From the NCBI GenBank assembly GCA_003453085.1, contig DMMK01000675.1, forward strand, positions 1 to 7,417: DNA of 7,417 bases. The letters are read 5' to 3'. The position numbers were made by a program, and so were the translations under genes. Positions 1 to 6,436 of this stretch are shown here, in pieces. The notes beneath the pieces were generated by a model. The model saw only the letters and a list, made by a program, of their open reading frames with translations. It ran no database searches and was not told the DNA's origin. This DNA is from Verrucomicrobiales bacterium (GTDB lineage: Bacteria > Verrucomicrobiota > Verrucomicrobiia > Verrucomicrobiales > Verrucomicrobiaceae). Numbering within the stretch: the stretch's first letter is position 1; every line of letters begins with the position of its first letter.

Positions 1-570
1 GGTATGCGCCGAGCGCCGGGGTGAAATGCCGGCCAGGAACAGCGCCTCGCAGGCATAGATGTTGCCCACTCCGACAACGACATGGCTGTCCATAATGACC
101 GCCTTCACCGGCGCACTGCGCCCACCACACTGCGTTTTCAACAGAGCGACTGTGAAGTCGTCCGAAAGCGGCTCCGGCCCCAGTTCGGCTAACAAAGGAT
201 GCAACAACGGATCCCCATGAATAAACAGGGCCGCCCCGAAACGCCGTGGATCATGCAGACGGATCTGCATTCCACGGTCTGTCGTCAGGGCAAAGTGATC
301 ATGTTTCCGCCACGGAGTGTCGGGGTCCGTCACCCGCAGGCTTCCGGACATGCCCAGATGCAGCAGCAGCGTTCCTTTGGCTGAGGTGAAAAGCAGGTAC
401 TTTCCCCGGCGCTGGCCAGCGGTGATGCGCTGCCCTTCCAGCTCATGCACCGTCTCCGGCACCGGCCAGCGAAGCCGGGAGTCCCGGACGATGACCTCCC
501 GAATGCTGCGGCCAACGAGGTAGGGGGAGACGCCGCGGAGGGTGGTTTCGACTTCAGGAAGTTCGGGCAT
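1..570 (-). CDS. mutM: Formamidopyrimidine-DNA glycosylase MutM/Fpg, 3' end cut by window edge
   Basis: Bifunctional base-excision repair enzyme that removes 8-oxoguanine and formamidopyrimidines from DNA and cuts the abasic strand by beta,delta-elimination. The first 190 residues are visible. The start is fixed by the family N-terminus MPELPEVET: Pro2 is the Schiff-base nucleophile and Glu3 the acid. Lys57 lies in GQRRGKYLL, the beta-hairpin lysine that contacts DNA. HLGMSG (71-76) and HDPRRFG (106-112, containing the Arg and Phe that fill the space left by the flipped base) are intact. VGVGNIYACEALF (167-179) is the helix-two-turn-helix core, with Asn170 matching the DNA-binding Asn. The C-terminal four-cysteine zinc finger, roughly the last 80 residues, lies beyond base 1, so its integrity cannot be judged. 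The gene follows an exported-protein gene by 79 bp on the same strand and is probably last or nearly last in the sufS-led cluster. I see no ribosome binding site before the ATG. The N-terminus separates it from endonuclease VIII (Nei), which usually starts MPEGPE. Confidence 0.97.
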   Translation of the reverse strand, partial: MPELPEVETTLRGVSPYLVGRSIREVIVRDSRLRWPVPETVHELEGQRITAGQRRGKYLLFTSAKGTLLLHLGMSGSLRVTDPDTPWRKHDHFALTTDRGMQIRLHDPRRFGAALFIHGDPLLHPLLAELGPEPLSDDFTVALLKTQCGGRSAPVKAVIMDSHVVVGVGNIYACEALFLAGISPRRSAHT

Positions 571-649
571 GGCAGATCTGGCGGGCAAGGTGCAAGCGAT
601 GGCCGCAAATCTCAAGCAAGACCGGACAGCAGCCTCACGCCCTCAGCCA

Positions 650-1537
650 TCACGGCTTGCCCAAATCCGCTGCGGTCTTGCGTGCAGCCGCTTCCCATTC
701 AGCCTCAGGGGCAGCCCCAAAGGTGGTGACCATTTTCCAAGTGCCCGTGAAACCCGCAGGCACCGTCTCATTGGTGAAGCTCTTCAGATAATACTTCCGG
801 TAACTGCCCGGCACATTCCAGATCATGGAGATCGGCTTTCCCTGGGGTGGTGTCTCCAGCAGGCGCGACACCCCATACTGGCTGCTCTTCGGTTCATAGA
901 CGGACATCCAATCCACAGGCTCATTGATGTAAAACTTCCGCGCCAGGGCCGCATCGTCATTCAGGACTCCGGTCATCACTTGACCCGGGTTCGCATCCCT
1001 TCCGGCGATGAAGGCCGAAACCGTCGGTGCCCAGGCATGCATGAAATGATACACCAGCTTGAGCGGCTGAGCCTCATCCGTGTGAACGGTGGTGGTCTCG
1101 TAAAGACGGTTGTCCCGAATCTCCAGAATGCAGGTGAGATCAAACTGGCGCACGCGCGACCTGCGCTCAAAACGGAACGTGCTGCCTTTCATCTCGGCGG
1201 TGGGATTGGCCACAGACTGACCATCCAGAATGAAGGCCAGTGACTGCAAGGGCTCCGGCTCATTTTCCAAATGCCCTGTGCCGATGAAACCGACATCTGG
1301 AAAGGAAAAGACCGTGCCGTAAGCGCTGCGTTCCGTCGTCATGGCCGAGCCTCGAAAGTCAAGACGGCCAGGTGTCCACTGGGAGGCCTGACGCAGCATC
1401 ACCGTCACCTCCCCGCAGGTCACTTGGATGCTGGGAAGGTCGGGGCCGAGATTGGGCTTGAAGGGCTCTTTGGCGAAAGAGCCGCCAACGATGAGTCCCA
1501 GGACGGCAGTGACAAGAAAACGCGAGAAATGAAACAT
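650..1537 (-). CDS. Uncharacterised exported protein, 295 residues
   Basis: I do not recognise the family. The protein begins with a signal peptide: a basic MFHFSRF start, a hydrophobic stretch at about 7-18 (LVTAVLGLIVGG), and a likely cut after SFA at residue 22. The mature part has no membrane segment and alternates short hydrophobic and polar stretches as in a beta-sandwich. It contains two cysteines (41 and 136) that could form a disulfide, aromatic-rich segments such as LVYHFMHAWAP (161-171) and WNVPGSYRKYYLKSF (240-254), and a helical Ala/Glu-rich tail. The fold could be like the galactose-mutarotase or sugar-binding sandwiches, but no diagnostic motif proves this. The frame is open as far as base 1735, but a start there would run into sufU and bury the signal peptide, so the ATG at 1537 is preferred. 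It is preceded by TTGGGGGC, the only G-run near a start in this window. The gene lies 73 bp after sufU and 79 bp before mutM, so co-transcription is possible but not shown. Confidence 0.85.
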   Translation of the reverse strand: MFHFSRFLVTAVLGLIVGGSFAKEPFKPNLGPDLPSIQVTCGEVTVMLRQASQWTPGRLDFRGSAMTTERSAYGTVFSFPDVGFIGTGHLENEPEPLQSLAFILDGQSVANPTAEMKGSTFRFERRSRVRQFDLTCILEIRDNRLYETTTVHTDEAQPLKLVYHFMHAWAPTVSAFIAGRDANPGQVMTGVLNDDAALARKFYINEPVDWMSVYEPKSSQYGVSRLLETPPQGKPISMIWNVPGSYRKYYLKSFTNETVPAGFTGTWKMVTTFGAAPEAEWEAAARKTAADLGKP

Positions 1538-1610
1538 GCCCCCAATGTACGTCACCGAGGGCCGCATCCCTTGCGTGCAGATGCGTTGTATTGACACCCT
1601 ATTGTGACTT

Positions 1611-2066
1611 TCAGACGTCCTGCTTCTGCTGCTCGCCCATCGCCTGCTCAAGCGCACGCCAGCCGAGCATCGCACATTTGACCCGCTGAGGGAACTTTTG
1701 CACCCCTTCCAAAAGGATGAGTTCGCCCAGAGCATCCTCGTCCTTCACAGGCGCATCACCCAGCACCACATGGCGGAAGTCTTCCAGCATGGAACGGGCC
1801 TTGGCCCCTTCGGATCCTTTGATCTTCACCGTCATCATGGAGGCGCTGGCCTGGCTGATGGCACAGCCCTGGCCGGTGAACTTGATGTCCTCCACCTGCC
1901 CTTCCGGGCCAAATTTCACCCACATGTCGATCTCGTCCCCGCAGGTCGGGTTGTCGCCATGGACATGCACACAGTCACCGGTGAGTTCACCGTGATTGCG
2001 GGGATTTTTGGAGTGGTCGAGGATGACCTGCTGGTACAGGTCGCGCAGTTCGTCAGAGAGGGCCAT
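1611..2066 (-). CDS. sufU: SufU-type Fe-S cluster assembly sulfur-transfer protein
   Basis: Cytosolic zinc-dependent partner of SufS. It accepts persulfide sulfur from the cysteine desulfurase and passes it on for Fe-S cluster assembly. The 151 residues carry all the family landmarks: DHSKNPRNHG near the N-terminus (17-26), NPTCGDEI with Cys42 and Asp44, GQGCAISQASASMM with Cys68, and RVKCAMLGW with Cys131. Cys42, Asp44, Cys68 and Cys131 match the four zinc ligands of Bacillus subtilis SufU. The spacer of about 60 residues between the second and third cysteines, longer than in IscU, is the insertion that marks SufU rather than IscU. The His of IscU before the last Cys is replaced by Lys130, as in SufU. 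The start overlaps the sufS stop by one base (TGATG), so translation is probably coupled. No purine-rich ribosome site is present; the bases before ATG are TTTTTCTCCTG. The protein ends with a Gln/Lys-rich tail. Confidence 0.96.
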   Translation of the reverse strand: MALSDELRDLYQQVILDHSKNPRNHGELTGDCVHVHGDNPTCGDEIDMWVKFGPEGQVEDIKFTGQGCAISQASASMMTVKIKGSEGAKARSMLEDFRHVVLGDAPVKDEDALGELILLEGVQKFPQRVKCAMLGWRALEQAMGEQQKQDV

Positions 2067-3280
2067 CAGGAGAAAAATTTAACCGCCTGGTGCAGGATGT
2101 CCATCATCCGGTCCACCTCGGCGCGGGTGTTGTAAAAATAGAAACTGGCACGGCTGGTGCCCGGCAGCTTGAAACGTTTCATCAGCGGCTGCGTGCAGTG
2201 ATGCCCCCCACGCAGGGCCAGGCCGTACGTGTTGGCATACTCCACCAGATCATGTGGATGGGCGCAGGCCAGAGCAAAAGCGATGAGGGAGGCGCGTGGC
2301 TGCTGCGGCCCCAGAATGCGGATGCCTGGCAGATCAGACATGCGCTGATAGGCATACTCGGTCAGCTCCATCCCATGTGCCTGGATGTTTTCCAGACCCA
2401 CGGACTCCAGGTAATCAATCGCAGCGCCCAGCCCGATGACATCGGCAATGTTAGGCGTGCCTGCTTCGAACTTGGCCGGCGGGGCCTTGTAGGCAGAGGT
2501 TTCGAGCGTCACCGTCGTGATCATTTCGCCCCCCCCTTGCCAGGGCTCCATTTGCTCCAGCAATTCATACCGCCCATACAGGGCCCCGATGCCCGTGGGA
2601 GCGCACATCTTGTGGCCGGAAAAAGCGTAAAAATCGCAACCGATGGCCTGCACATCCACCGGGATGTGCCCCACGGCCTGGGCTCCGTCCACCAGAGTCA
2701 TCGCACCCAGGGCACGGGCCTTGGCGCAGAGTTCGCGCACTGGATTCACCGTGCCCAGAGAATTTGAAATATGGACACAGGCAAAGACCTTGACCTGCGC
2801 ATCGAACAACGGCTCCGCCGCAACGAGATCCAGCGTGCCATCTTCCTGAACAGGGATGTGCCTTAAAACCGCACCGCTGCGCTTGGCCGCCAACTGCCAG
2901 GGCACAAGGTTGCTGTGATGTTCCATGCCTGTGAGCAGGATGACATCTCCGGGTTTCAGAAACTGCGCAGCCCAGACCTGGGCCACCAGATTGATGCCCT
3001 CCGTGGTCCCACGGGTATAAATGATTTCCTCCTCGCGGGCAGCACCGATGAAGCGGGCGATCTTTTTCCGCGTGGCTTCAAAGGCATCCGTCGCCCGCAT
3101 GCTGAGTTCATGCAGCCCGCGATGGACGTTGGCATTGTCCTGCTGGTAATAGCGGACCAGGGTCTCGATGACCTGACGTGGCTTTTGGCTGCTGGCCGCA
3201 TTGTCAAAGTACACCAGCGGATGCCCATGCACCTCCTGATCGAGGATGGGGAAGTCTGCGCGCAAGTGAAGCAAGTCCAT
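2066..3280 (-). CDS. sufS: SufS-type cysteine desulfurase (group II, PLP-dependent)
   Basis: Takes sulfur from L-cysteine, releasing alanine and leaving a persulfide on its active-site cysteine for transfer to SufU. In the 404-residue protein starting at ATG 3280 the class V aminotransferase landmarks are present: YFDNAASSQKP (24-34), TRGTTEGINLVA (90-101), TGMEHHSNLVPW (117-128) with His121 to stack on PLP, DGAQAVGH (198-205) with Asp198 for the pyridine nitrogen, FSGHKM (220-225) with Lys224 as the PLP Schiff base, FEAGTPN (271-277), and RGGHHCTQPLM (357-367) with Cys362 as the persulfide cysteine. The short HHC loop marks group II (SufS/CsdA), not IscS/NifS. GTG at 3304 or 3301 in the same frame would add up to 8 residues (VIRHIIL-like); ATG 3280 fits SufS N-termini better, and neither has a ribosome site. 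sufS is first in its cluster and sufU follows with a one-base overlap. The codons for the QGGGE motif create a run of eight G on the coding strand. Confidence 0.97.
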   Translation of the reverse strand: MDLLHLRADFPILDQEVHGHPLVYFDNAASSQKPRQVIETLVRYYQQDNANVHRGLHELSMRATDAFEATRKKIARFIGAAREEEIIYTRGTTEGINLVAQVWAAQFLKPGDVILLTGMEHHSNLVPWQLAAKRSGAVLRHIPVQEDGTLDLVAAEPLFDAQVKVFACVHISNSLGTVNPVRELCAKARALGAMTLVDGAQAVGHIPVDVQAIGCDFYAFSGHKMCAPTGIGALYGRYELLEQMEPWQGGGEMITTVTLETSAYKAPPAKFEAGTPNIADVIGLGAAIDYLESVGLENIQAHGMELTEYAYQRMSDLPGIRILGPQQPRASLIAFALACAHPHDLVEYANTYGLALRGGHHCTQPLMKRFKLPGTSRASFYFYNTRAEVDRMMDILHQAVKFFS

Positions 3281-3470
3281 GAGTATGATGTGCCGTATCA
3301 CCACTGATTACGTCGCGCAAGCCCGCTCAACTGCCCCTGAATCAAAGCGAGGCCTTTTCAGCTCGCCGGAATGAAGACGTCCATCACCCTCATCAAATAC
3401 ATCACCACCCAGCCTTTGTCTTTTGCATCTCACGCTCTTTCCTTTAAGACTGCGGCGGCTTTTCCCATTC
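3281..3470. promoter_or_regulatory. Divergent spacer between sufS and the PH-domain gene
   Basis: This 190-bp stretch must hold the promoters of both the sufS cluster (minus) and the membrane PH gene (plus), since the genes point away from each other. No convincing sigma-70 promoter stands out. The best plus-strand pair is TTGCAT (3423-3428), 16 bp, then TAAGAC (3445-3450), with only half the consensus bases matching. A weak inverted repeat GCGAG/CTCGC lies at 3347-3366. The pentamer CATCA occurs three times at exact 9-bp steps (3382, 3391, 3400). I could not recognise an IscR, Fur or other iron-sulfur regulator site with confidence. Confidence 0.3.
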
Positions 3471-4235
3471 ATGCGCTACCGTCTGCACGATCATCCGGCT
3501 TTTCCGGGATTGTTGTCCAAGGAAGATTTGTTTCTTCTTGTGGAACGAGGATCCCTGGCACGCGGGGATCTGTGTGAAGATACCGTGTCTGGGCGAGATC
3601 ACACGGTGGGAGATGTGATCGGCGGCATGCGGGCCCCCAGGGCCAGTGCCGGGGCACGGATCGACCGCCCCATGTTCCGGGAATTCCGCGCCGATGCACC
3701 CGGTGATGAGGAAGAACTCACCGACGAAGATGACATCACCGCCCAAGAAGAGGAGACTGAAGTCGTCACAAATGACCGCTACACCCCTGCCGGTGAACTG
3801 ATCCTGCACGAGTCCCACCCATCCTGGCTGGGGGCGGGCAAAGCCCTGTTTCTGGCCCTGCTGCTTTTCATCACCACGGCCATGCTGATGAAGATTGAGC
3901 CCATTTATGCCCCCATCACCGGCATGGCGGCCCTGACACTGCTGCTGGTGGTCGGCATCGCACGGGGGACTCGCACCTACCTGGTGACGGAGGAACGCGT
4001 GGAGGTGGTCTGGGGCCTGCTGGGGCGCAGCTCCAGAGAGGTACGTATCTGCGACATACGCAGCATTGATGTCTACGAAAGCGGCCTCAAGGGACTGCTG
4101 GGGCTGGGCACGGTGGACTTCTCTTCAGCGGCCAATGCCGGCATCGAAGTGAAGTTTAGCGACATCCGTGGGGCGCACGAAGTCAAAGAACTGGTGCGCC
4201 AACTGCAGCGGCTGACGGATACCGGAATGGACTGA
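3471..4235 (+). CDS. Membrane protein with GYF-like N-terminus and C-terminal bPH2 (PH-like) domain
   Basis: Predicted inner-membrane protein of 254 residues; its function is unknown. Residues 1-53 (LLSKEDLFLLVERGSLARGD, then HTVGDVIGGM) follow the pattern of GYF_2-type domains, where a short helix with Leu-x-x-Leu-x-x-x-Gly is followed by a strand; such domains bind peptides. Residues 76-98 form a very acidic linker (DEEE, DEDD, EEET). GELILHESHPSWL (108-120) is the usual lead-in to bacterial PH proteins of the YdbT/YdbS kind. Two hydrophobic helices follow at about 122-141 and 146-165, then the bPH2 beta domain at 168-246 (TRTYLVTEERVEVVWGLLG, then ICDIRSIDVYESGLKGLLGLGTVDF) and a final helix. 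ATG 3471 is chosen over an in-frame TTG at 3423 because the GYF-like fold starts at MRYRL and the upstream residues are Arg/Pro-rich low-quality coding. The bases before ATG are pyrimidine-rich (CTTTTCCCATTC), with no ribosome site. The gene converges on the propeller gene with 20 bp between stops. Confidence 0.88.
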   Translation: MRYRLHDHPAFPGLLSKEDLFLLVERGSLARGDLCEDTVSGRDHTVGDVIGGMRAPRASAGARIDRPMFREFRADAPGDEEELTDEDDITAQEEETEVVTNDRYTPAGELILHESHPSWLGAGKALFLALLLFITTAMLMKIEPIYAPITGMAALTLLLVVGIARGTRTYLVTEERVEVVWGLLGRSSREVRICDIRSIDVYESGLKGLLGLGTVDFSSAANAGIEVKFSDIRGAHEVKELVRQLQRLTDTGMD

Positions 4236-4257
4236 GGGGCAGCCGTAAGCCTCTTTT
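4234..4257 (+). terminator. Short hairpin with T run between convergent genes
   Basis: A stem of AGGGGC (4235-4240) and GCCTCT (4249-4254), one G-U pair included, encloses an 8-base loop, and TTTT begins at 4254. It starts inside the stop codon of the PH-domain gene. In the plus-strand transcript all six pairs form; in the minus-strand transcript the wobble becomes an A-C mismatch and no U run follows, so it would serve the plus-strand gene only. The stem is short, so confidence is modest. Confidence 0.4.
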
Positions 4258-5542
4258 ACTTGGAGTCCTGGATGCAGTAGAGGGCCTTCTCACTCCGCAA
4301 CAGCAGGCGATCCCCGACAACCGCCGGGCTGCCGTGAAACTGGGATTCATCCCCCGCCAATGTGTTATGGGCCAGGCGCTCAAACACAGGTTTTGCCGAC
4401 AGGACATAGGTGCCGCCCCGGCGTGAAACACAGTAGAGACGGTCGCCGATGAGCACCGGAGAAGCATAAAAGGGCTTGCCCCGGCCACGACCGCCCCCGG
4501 TATCAATGACCCGTTCGCGGTAGATGTCCTGGCCCGTCTTGGCATCCATGCAGATGGCAAAACCCTGATCATTGACGACATAAAGGTGGCCCTTGTGCAG
4601 TACCGGAGTCGGCACATAGGAGCTGGTCTTGCTGGTCCACAGAATGTGGGTGGAGGTGACATCCCCCTGCCCGCCCAGCTTGATCGCCGCACTGCCCTGG
4701 GTGGGGTAACCGCCAAAAAGATAGGCCTTGTCGCCATCCTGGATGAGGCAGGGAGAGATGTTCCCAGGCAGGCCATGGGTGGCAAACCAACGCATCTTGC
4801 CAGTGTCCGGATTCAGCCCCCAAACTTCATCGGCAATCGCAAAAACGAGGTCGGTACGACCACCTGATTCCATGATGGAAGGGGTGCCATAGGCCAGATC
4901 AATCTTGTCTCCCCCAGCCTTCCAAAGCTGCTTGCCGGTCTTTTTATCCAGAGCGTAGAGGGCCTGGCTCTCATCCGTGGCATTCACGATGAGCATGTCC
5001 TTGTACAAAATGGGGCTGCCACCGGAACCCCAGCGACGGCTTCCCGAGCCGGTGCCTAAAGAGGCTTTCCAGAGCTGCTGGCCGTCCAGATCAAAGGCAT
5101 AAGCCCCGCTTTTGCCAAAGAAAACATACACGTGCTCACCATCACTGACGGGGGTGTGGGTGGCATAACCATGCTCCGTGATGAACCCCTCATAGGGGTC
5201 CTCTGCCGCCGAAGAAGCGACGATGGCTTCCCAGCGTTTGCAGCCATCCGCCAGATTCAGGCAAAGGAGATGGCGCTGAAGCTTTTTGGGATCCTTGGCC
5301 TCCGGCTTGTCTCCATAGCCGCTCCAGAAAGTGACCAACACCTTGTCCCCCACCACAATGGGGCTGGACGACCCGGGCCCCGGCAGATCTTTCTTCCAGG
5401 CCAGATTTTCCGTCTGCGACCAGGTCGTGGGCACCGCAACCTCTTCCACCACGGCCGCCCCGTTGGGACCAAGAAAACGAGGCCAATCGGCGGCTTGAAG
5501 GCTGGCGAAGGACAGGACGGTGAGCAAAAGGGGGAGCTTCAT
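4256..5542 (-). CDS. Exported PQQ-like beta-propeller repeat protein
   Basis: Exported protein of 428 residues with a signal peptide (MKLPLLLTVLSFASLQA, cut before ADW) and the DWPRFLGPNG N-terminus typical of planctomycete and verrucomicrobial PQQ-propeller proteins. Blades are visible as repeats of the type strand-DG-LYALD-x-TG-x-x-LW: LNLADGCKRWEA (95-106), YAFDLDGQQLWKA (148-160), YALDKKTGKQLWKAGG (196-211), WGLNPDTGKMRWFAT (241-255), FAICMDAKTGQDIYRE (328-343), plus strands such as PVLIGDRLYCVSRRGGTYV (362-380). The repeats GSP, THTP, YGTP, PTP and ASP before each V-G-D strand mark the propeller period. I see no sign of a quinoprotein alcohol dehydrogenase active site (no vicinal Cys-Cys, no typical MxaF motifs), so it is more likely a scaffold or ligand-binding propeller, loosely BamB-like, than a proven PQQ enzyme. 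The frame stays open to base 5896, but the signal peptide fixes the start at 5542. CACCTCCGCC precedes the ATG; no ribosome site. Confidence 0.92.
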   Translation of the reverse strand: MKLPLLLTVLSFASLQAADWPRFLGPNGAAVVEEVAVPTTWSQTENLAWKKDLPGPGSSSPIVVGDKVLVTFWSGYGDKPEAKDPKKLQRHLLCLNLADGCKRWEAIVASSAAEDPYEGFITEHGYATHTPVSDGEHVYVFFGKSGAYAFDLDGQQLWKASLGTGSGSRRWGSGGSPILYKDMLIVNATDESQALYALDKKTGKQLWKAGGDKIDLAYGTPSIMESGGRTDLVFAIADEVWGLNPDTGKMRWFATHGLPGNISPCLIQDGDKAYLFGGYPTQGSAAIKLGGQGDVTSTHILWTSKTSSYVPTPVLHKGHLYVVNDQGFAICMDAKTGQDIYRERVIDTGGGRGRGKPFYASPVLIGDRLYCVSRRGGTYVLSAKPVFERLAHNTLAGDESQFHGSPAVVGDRLLLRSEKALYCIQDSK

Positions 5543-5722
5543 GGCGGAGGTGAAACTGATTACGGCGGGAGAAGGTGCACAGCTCCTCTTTCTTTCACGA
5601 TGCCCCCCTTCGGCACCCATGCCTACAACACCCGCCTTTCCACGGACGTTGGGTTGGGTAGGGACATTGCCATGCCCGATTTTCGATAAAATCGGCATAG
5701 TTTTTGCCCTAATCTCTCTTCT
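5543..5722. promoter_or_regulatory. Divergent spacer between the propeller gene and the tandem exported genes
   Basis: This 180-bp stretch lies between divergent genes and should carry start signals for both. A TTGCCA hexamer at 5667-5672 resembles a -35 box, but no matching -10 lies 16-18 bp downstream; that interval is occupied by the hairpin at 5672-5698. The part near the propeller gene (5543-5660) is C- and T-rich on the plus strand and shows no clear structure. No regulator site could be assigned. Confidence 0.3.
5672..5705 (+). promoter_or_regulatory. Terminator-like hairpin just upstream of a GTG start
   Basis: CCGATTTT (5676-5683) pairs perfectly with AAAATCGG (5688-5695) around the 4-base loop CGAT. 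Allowing one bulged C (5675), ATG (5672-5674) also pairs with CAT (5696-5698), giving 11 pairs. Two bases later comes TTTTT (5701-5705). On the plus strand this is the shape of an intrinsic terminator, yet no plus-strand gene ends here: the structure sits 17 bases before the GTG at 5723. It may be an attenuator in the leader of the tandem genes, an end for an unseen short leader RNA, or a DNA palindrome bound by a regulator of the divergent pair. The hairpin is certain; its role is inferred. Confidence 0.55.
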
Positions 5723-6436
5723 GTGAACCTCGCGCTTGTATCCGGCTTTTGCCTGTGGCTTGGCGGACTGGCGCTGCTGGCCGCCCCCACGGTCGTGCCC
5801 GGTGCCGAGCCTGACCCGAAGCGCACCATGGATCTGGCGAGGCTGAGCTTTCAGCGCAACATCCTGGAAACCAGCCTGACCCCTCTCAAAAAGCACCTTT
5901 CAGAGCTGATCCTGCTGGAAAAAAGCCGCGCAGAAGCCCGCGACTACACAGGAGCGATTGAGGCACGCGATCTCCGCAAACGACTGGAGACCGAACTTGA
6001 ACGGCTCGACAAAGAACTGCTGCTTTTGCAAACCCGCGAGCAATCCATCCGCTCCAGCATGCTGCCGGACCGCATTCGCCTGTCGCTGGAGTCTGCCAAA
6101 CTTTCCGGCGTTAGGCGGGATGGTGGAGCCATCACCGGCTGGGCAAAACCCGGTGCCACGGCCGAATGGAAACTGAACAACCTTCCGCCTGGGGGTTACG
6201 AGGTGGTGCTGCGCTACCGTTGCACCCCCCTCGAAGGCGGCGCCCTGGCTGTGCAAGAGACCCGCTTCAGCCTGATGGCCGATGTGGAAACCACGCTGAA
6301 GGGGCCTCAGGAAAAAAATCTCGGCACGCTGAAAATCACCGATGGCACAGGCCCCCTGAAGATCACGGCACGTACCGTCCTGAAAGACAATTTGATGCAA
6401 CTGCTGGCCGTCGATTTGGTGCCAGCTAGCAAGTGA
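5723..6436 (+). CDS. Exported protein: UVR-like helical hairpin plus carbohydrate-binding-like beta domain (first of two tandem copies)
   Basis: Function unknown; 237 residues. A GTG start gives the signal peptide MNLALVSGFCLWLGGLALLA, with a cut probably around residue 21-28; the next in-frame ATG (5828) would lose it, and an in-frame TAA at 5687 rules out a longer protein. Residues 38-110 are helical and charged, and 62-93 (LILLEKSRAEARDYTGAIEA, then RDLRKRLETEL) match the UVR pattern of UvrB/UvrC, a two-helix hairpin with A-x-x-x-D-[YF]-x-x-A-x-x-x-R-x-L. Residues 125-234 look like a galactose-binding-like or CBM6-type sandwich: AITGWAKPGATAEWKL, then LPPGGYEVVLRYRC, and a final NLMQLLAVDLVPA strand. 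The same pattern recurs in the next gene. Export argues against any DNA-repair role for the UVR-like part; a coiled-coil interaction stalk is more likely. The stop overlaps the next start (TGATG), so the two are probably one operon. The leader is pyrimidine-rich (AATCTCTCTTCT) without a ribosome site. Confidence 0.87.
   Translation: MNLALVSGFCLWLGGLALLAAPTVVPGAEPDPKRTMDLARLSFQRNILETSLTPLKKHLSELILLEKSRAEARDYTGAIEARDLRKRLETELERLDKELLLLQTREQSIRSSMLPDRIRLSLESAKLSGVRRDGGAITGWAKPGATAEWKLNNLPPGGYEVVLRYRCTPLEGGALAVQETRFSLMADVETTLKGPQEKNLGTLKITDGTGPLKITARTVLKDNLMQLLAVDLVPASK

Noticed and set aside
542..1243. Long plus-strand open frame of 233 codons
   Set aside because: It lies antisense to the exported-protein gene and to the start of mutM, has an Arg/His-rich composition typical of a shadow frame, and lacks any recognisable domain or signal.
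1538..1735. Upstream extension of the 295-residue exported protein to base 1735
   Set aside because: It would overlap sufU by about 125 bases and place the signal peptide inside the protein. The added residues are Ser/Arg-rich like a shadow of sufU.
2529..2536. Run of eight C (G on the coding strand) inside sufS, a possible slippage or phase-variation site
   Set aside because: The run encodes the conserved Gly-Gly-Gly of the QGGGEM motif and the frame is intact. Switching an essential sulfur-transfer gene is unlikely, so codon choice is the simpler explanation.
3347..3366. Inverted repeat GCGAG/CTCGC upstream of sufS
   Set aside because: A five-base stem with a ten-base loop is expected by chance in GC-rich DNA, and no T run follows on either strand.
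3423..3450. TTGCAT-16-TAAGAC as a promoter for the PH-domain gene
   Set aside because: Only about half of the consensus bases match in each box, which is near chance in a spacer of this size. It is mentioned in the spacer entry but not called as a promoter.
5543..5896. Upstream extension of the propeller protein to base 5896
   Set aside because: It would run antisense through the start of the tandem gene at 5723 and bury a clear signal peptide. ATG 5542 explains the N-terminus fully.
5905..6000. UVR-like motif as evidence for a nucleotide-excision repair gene
   Set aside because: The protein has a signal peptide and lacks any UvrB helicase or UvrC nuclease part, so a repair role is not supported; only the helical hairpin pattern is shared.
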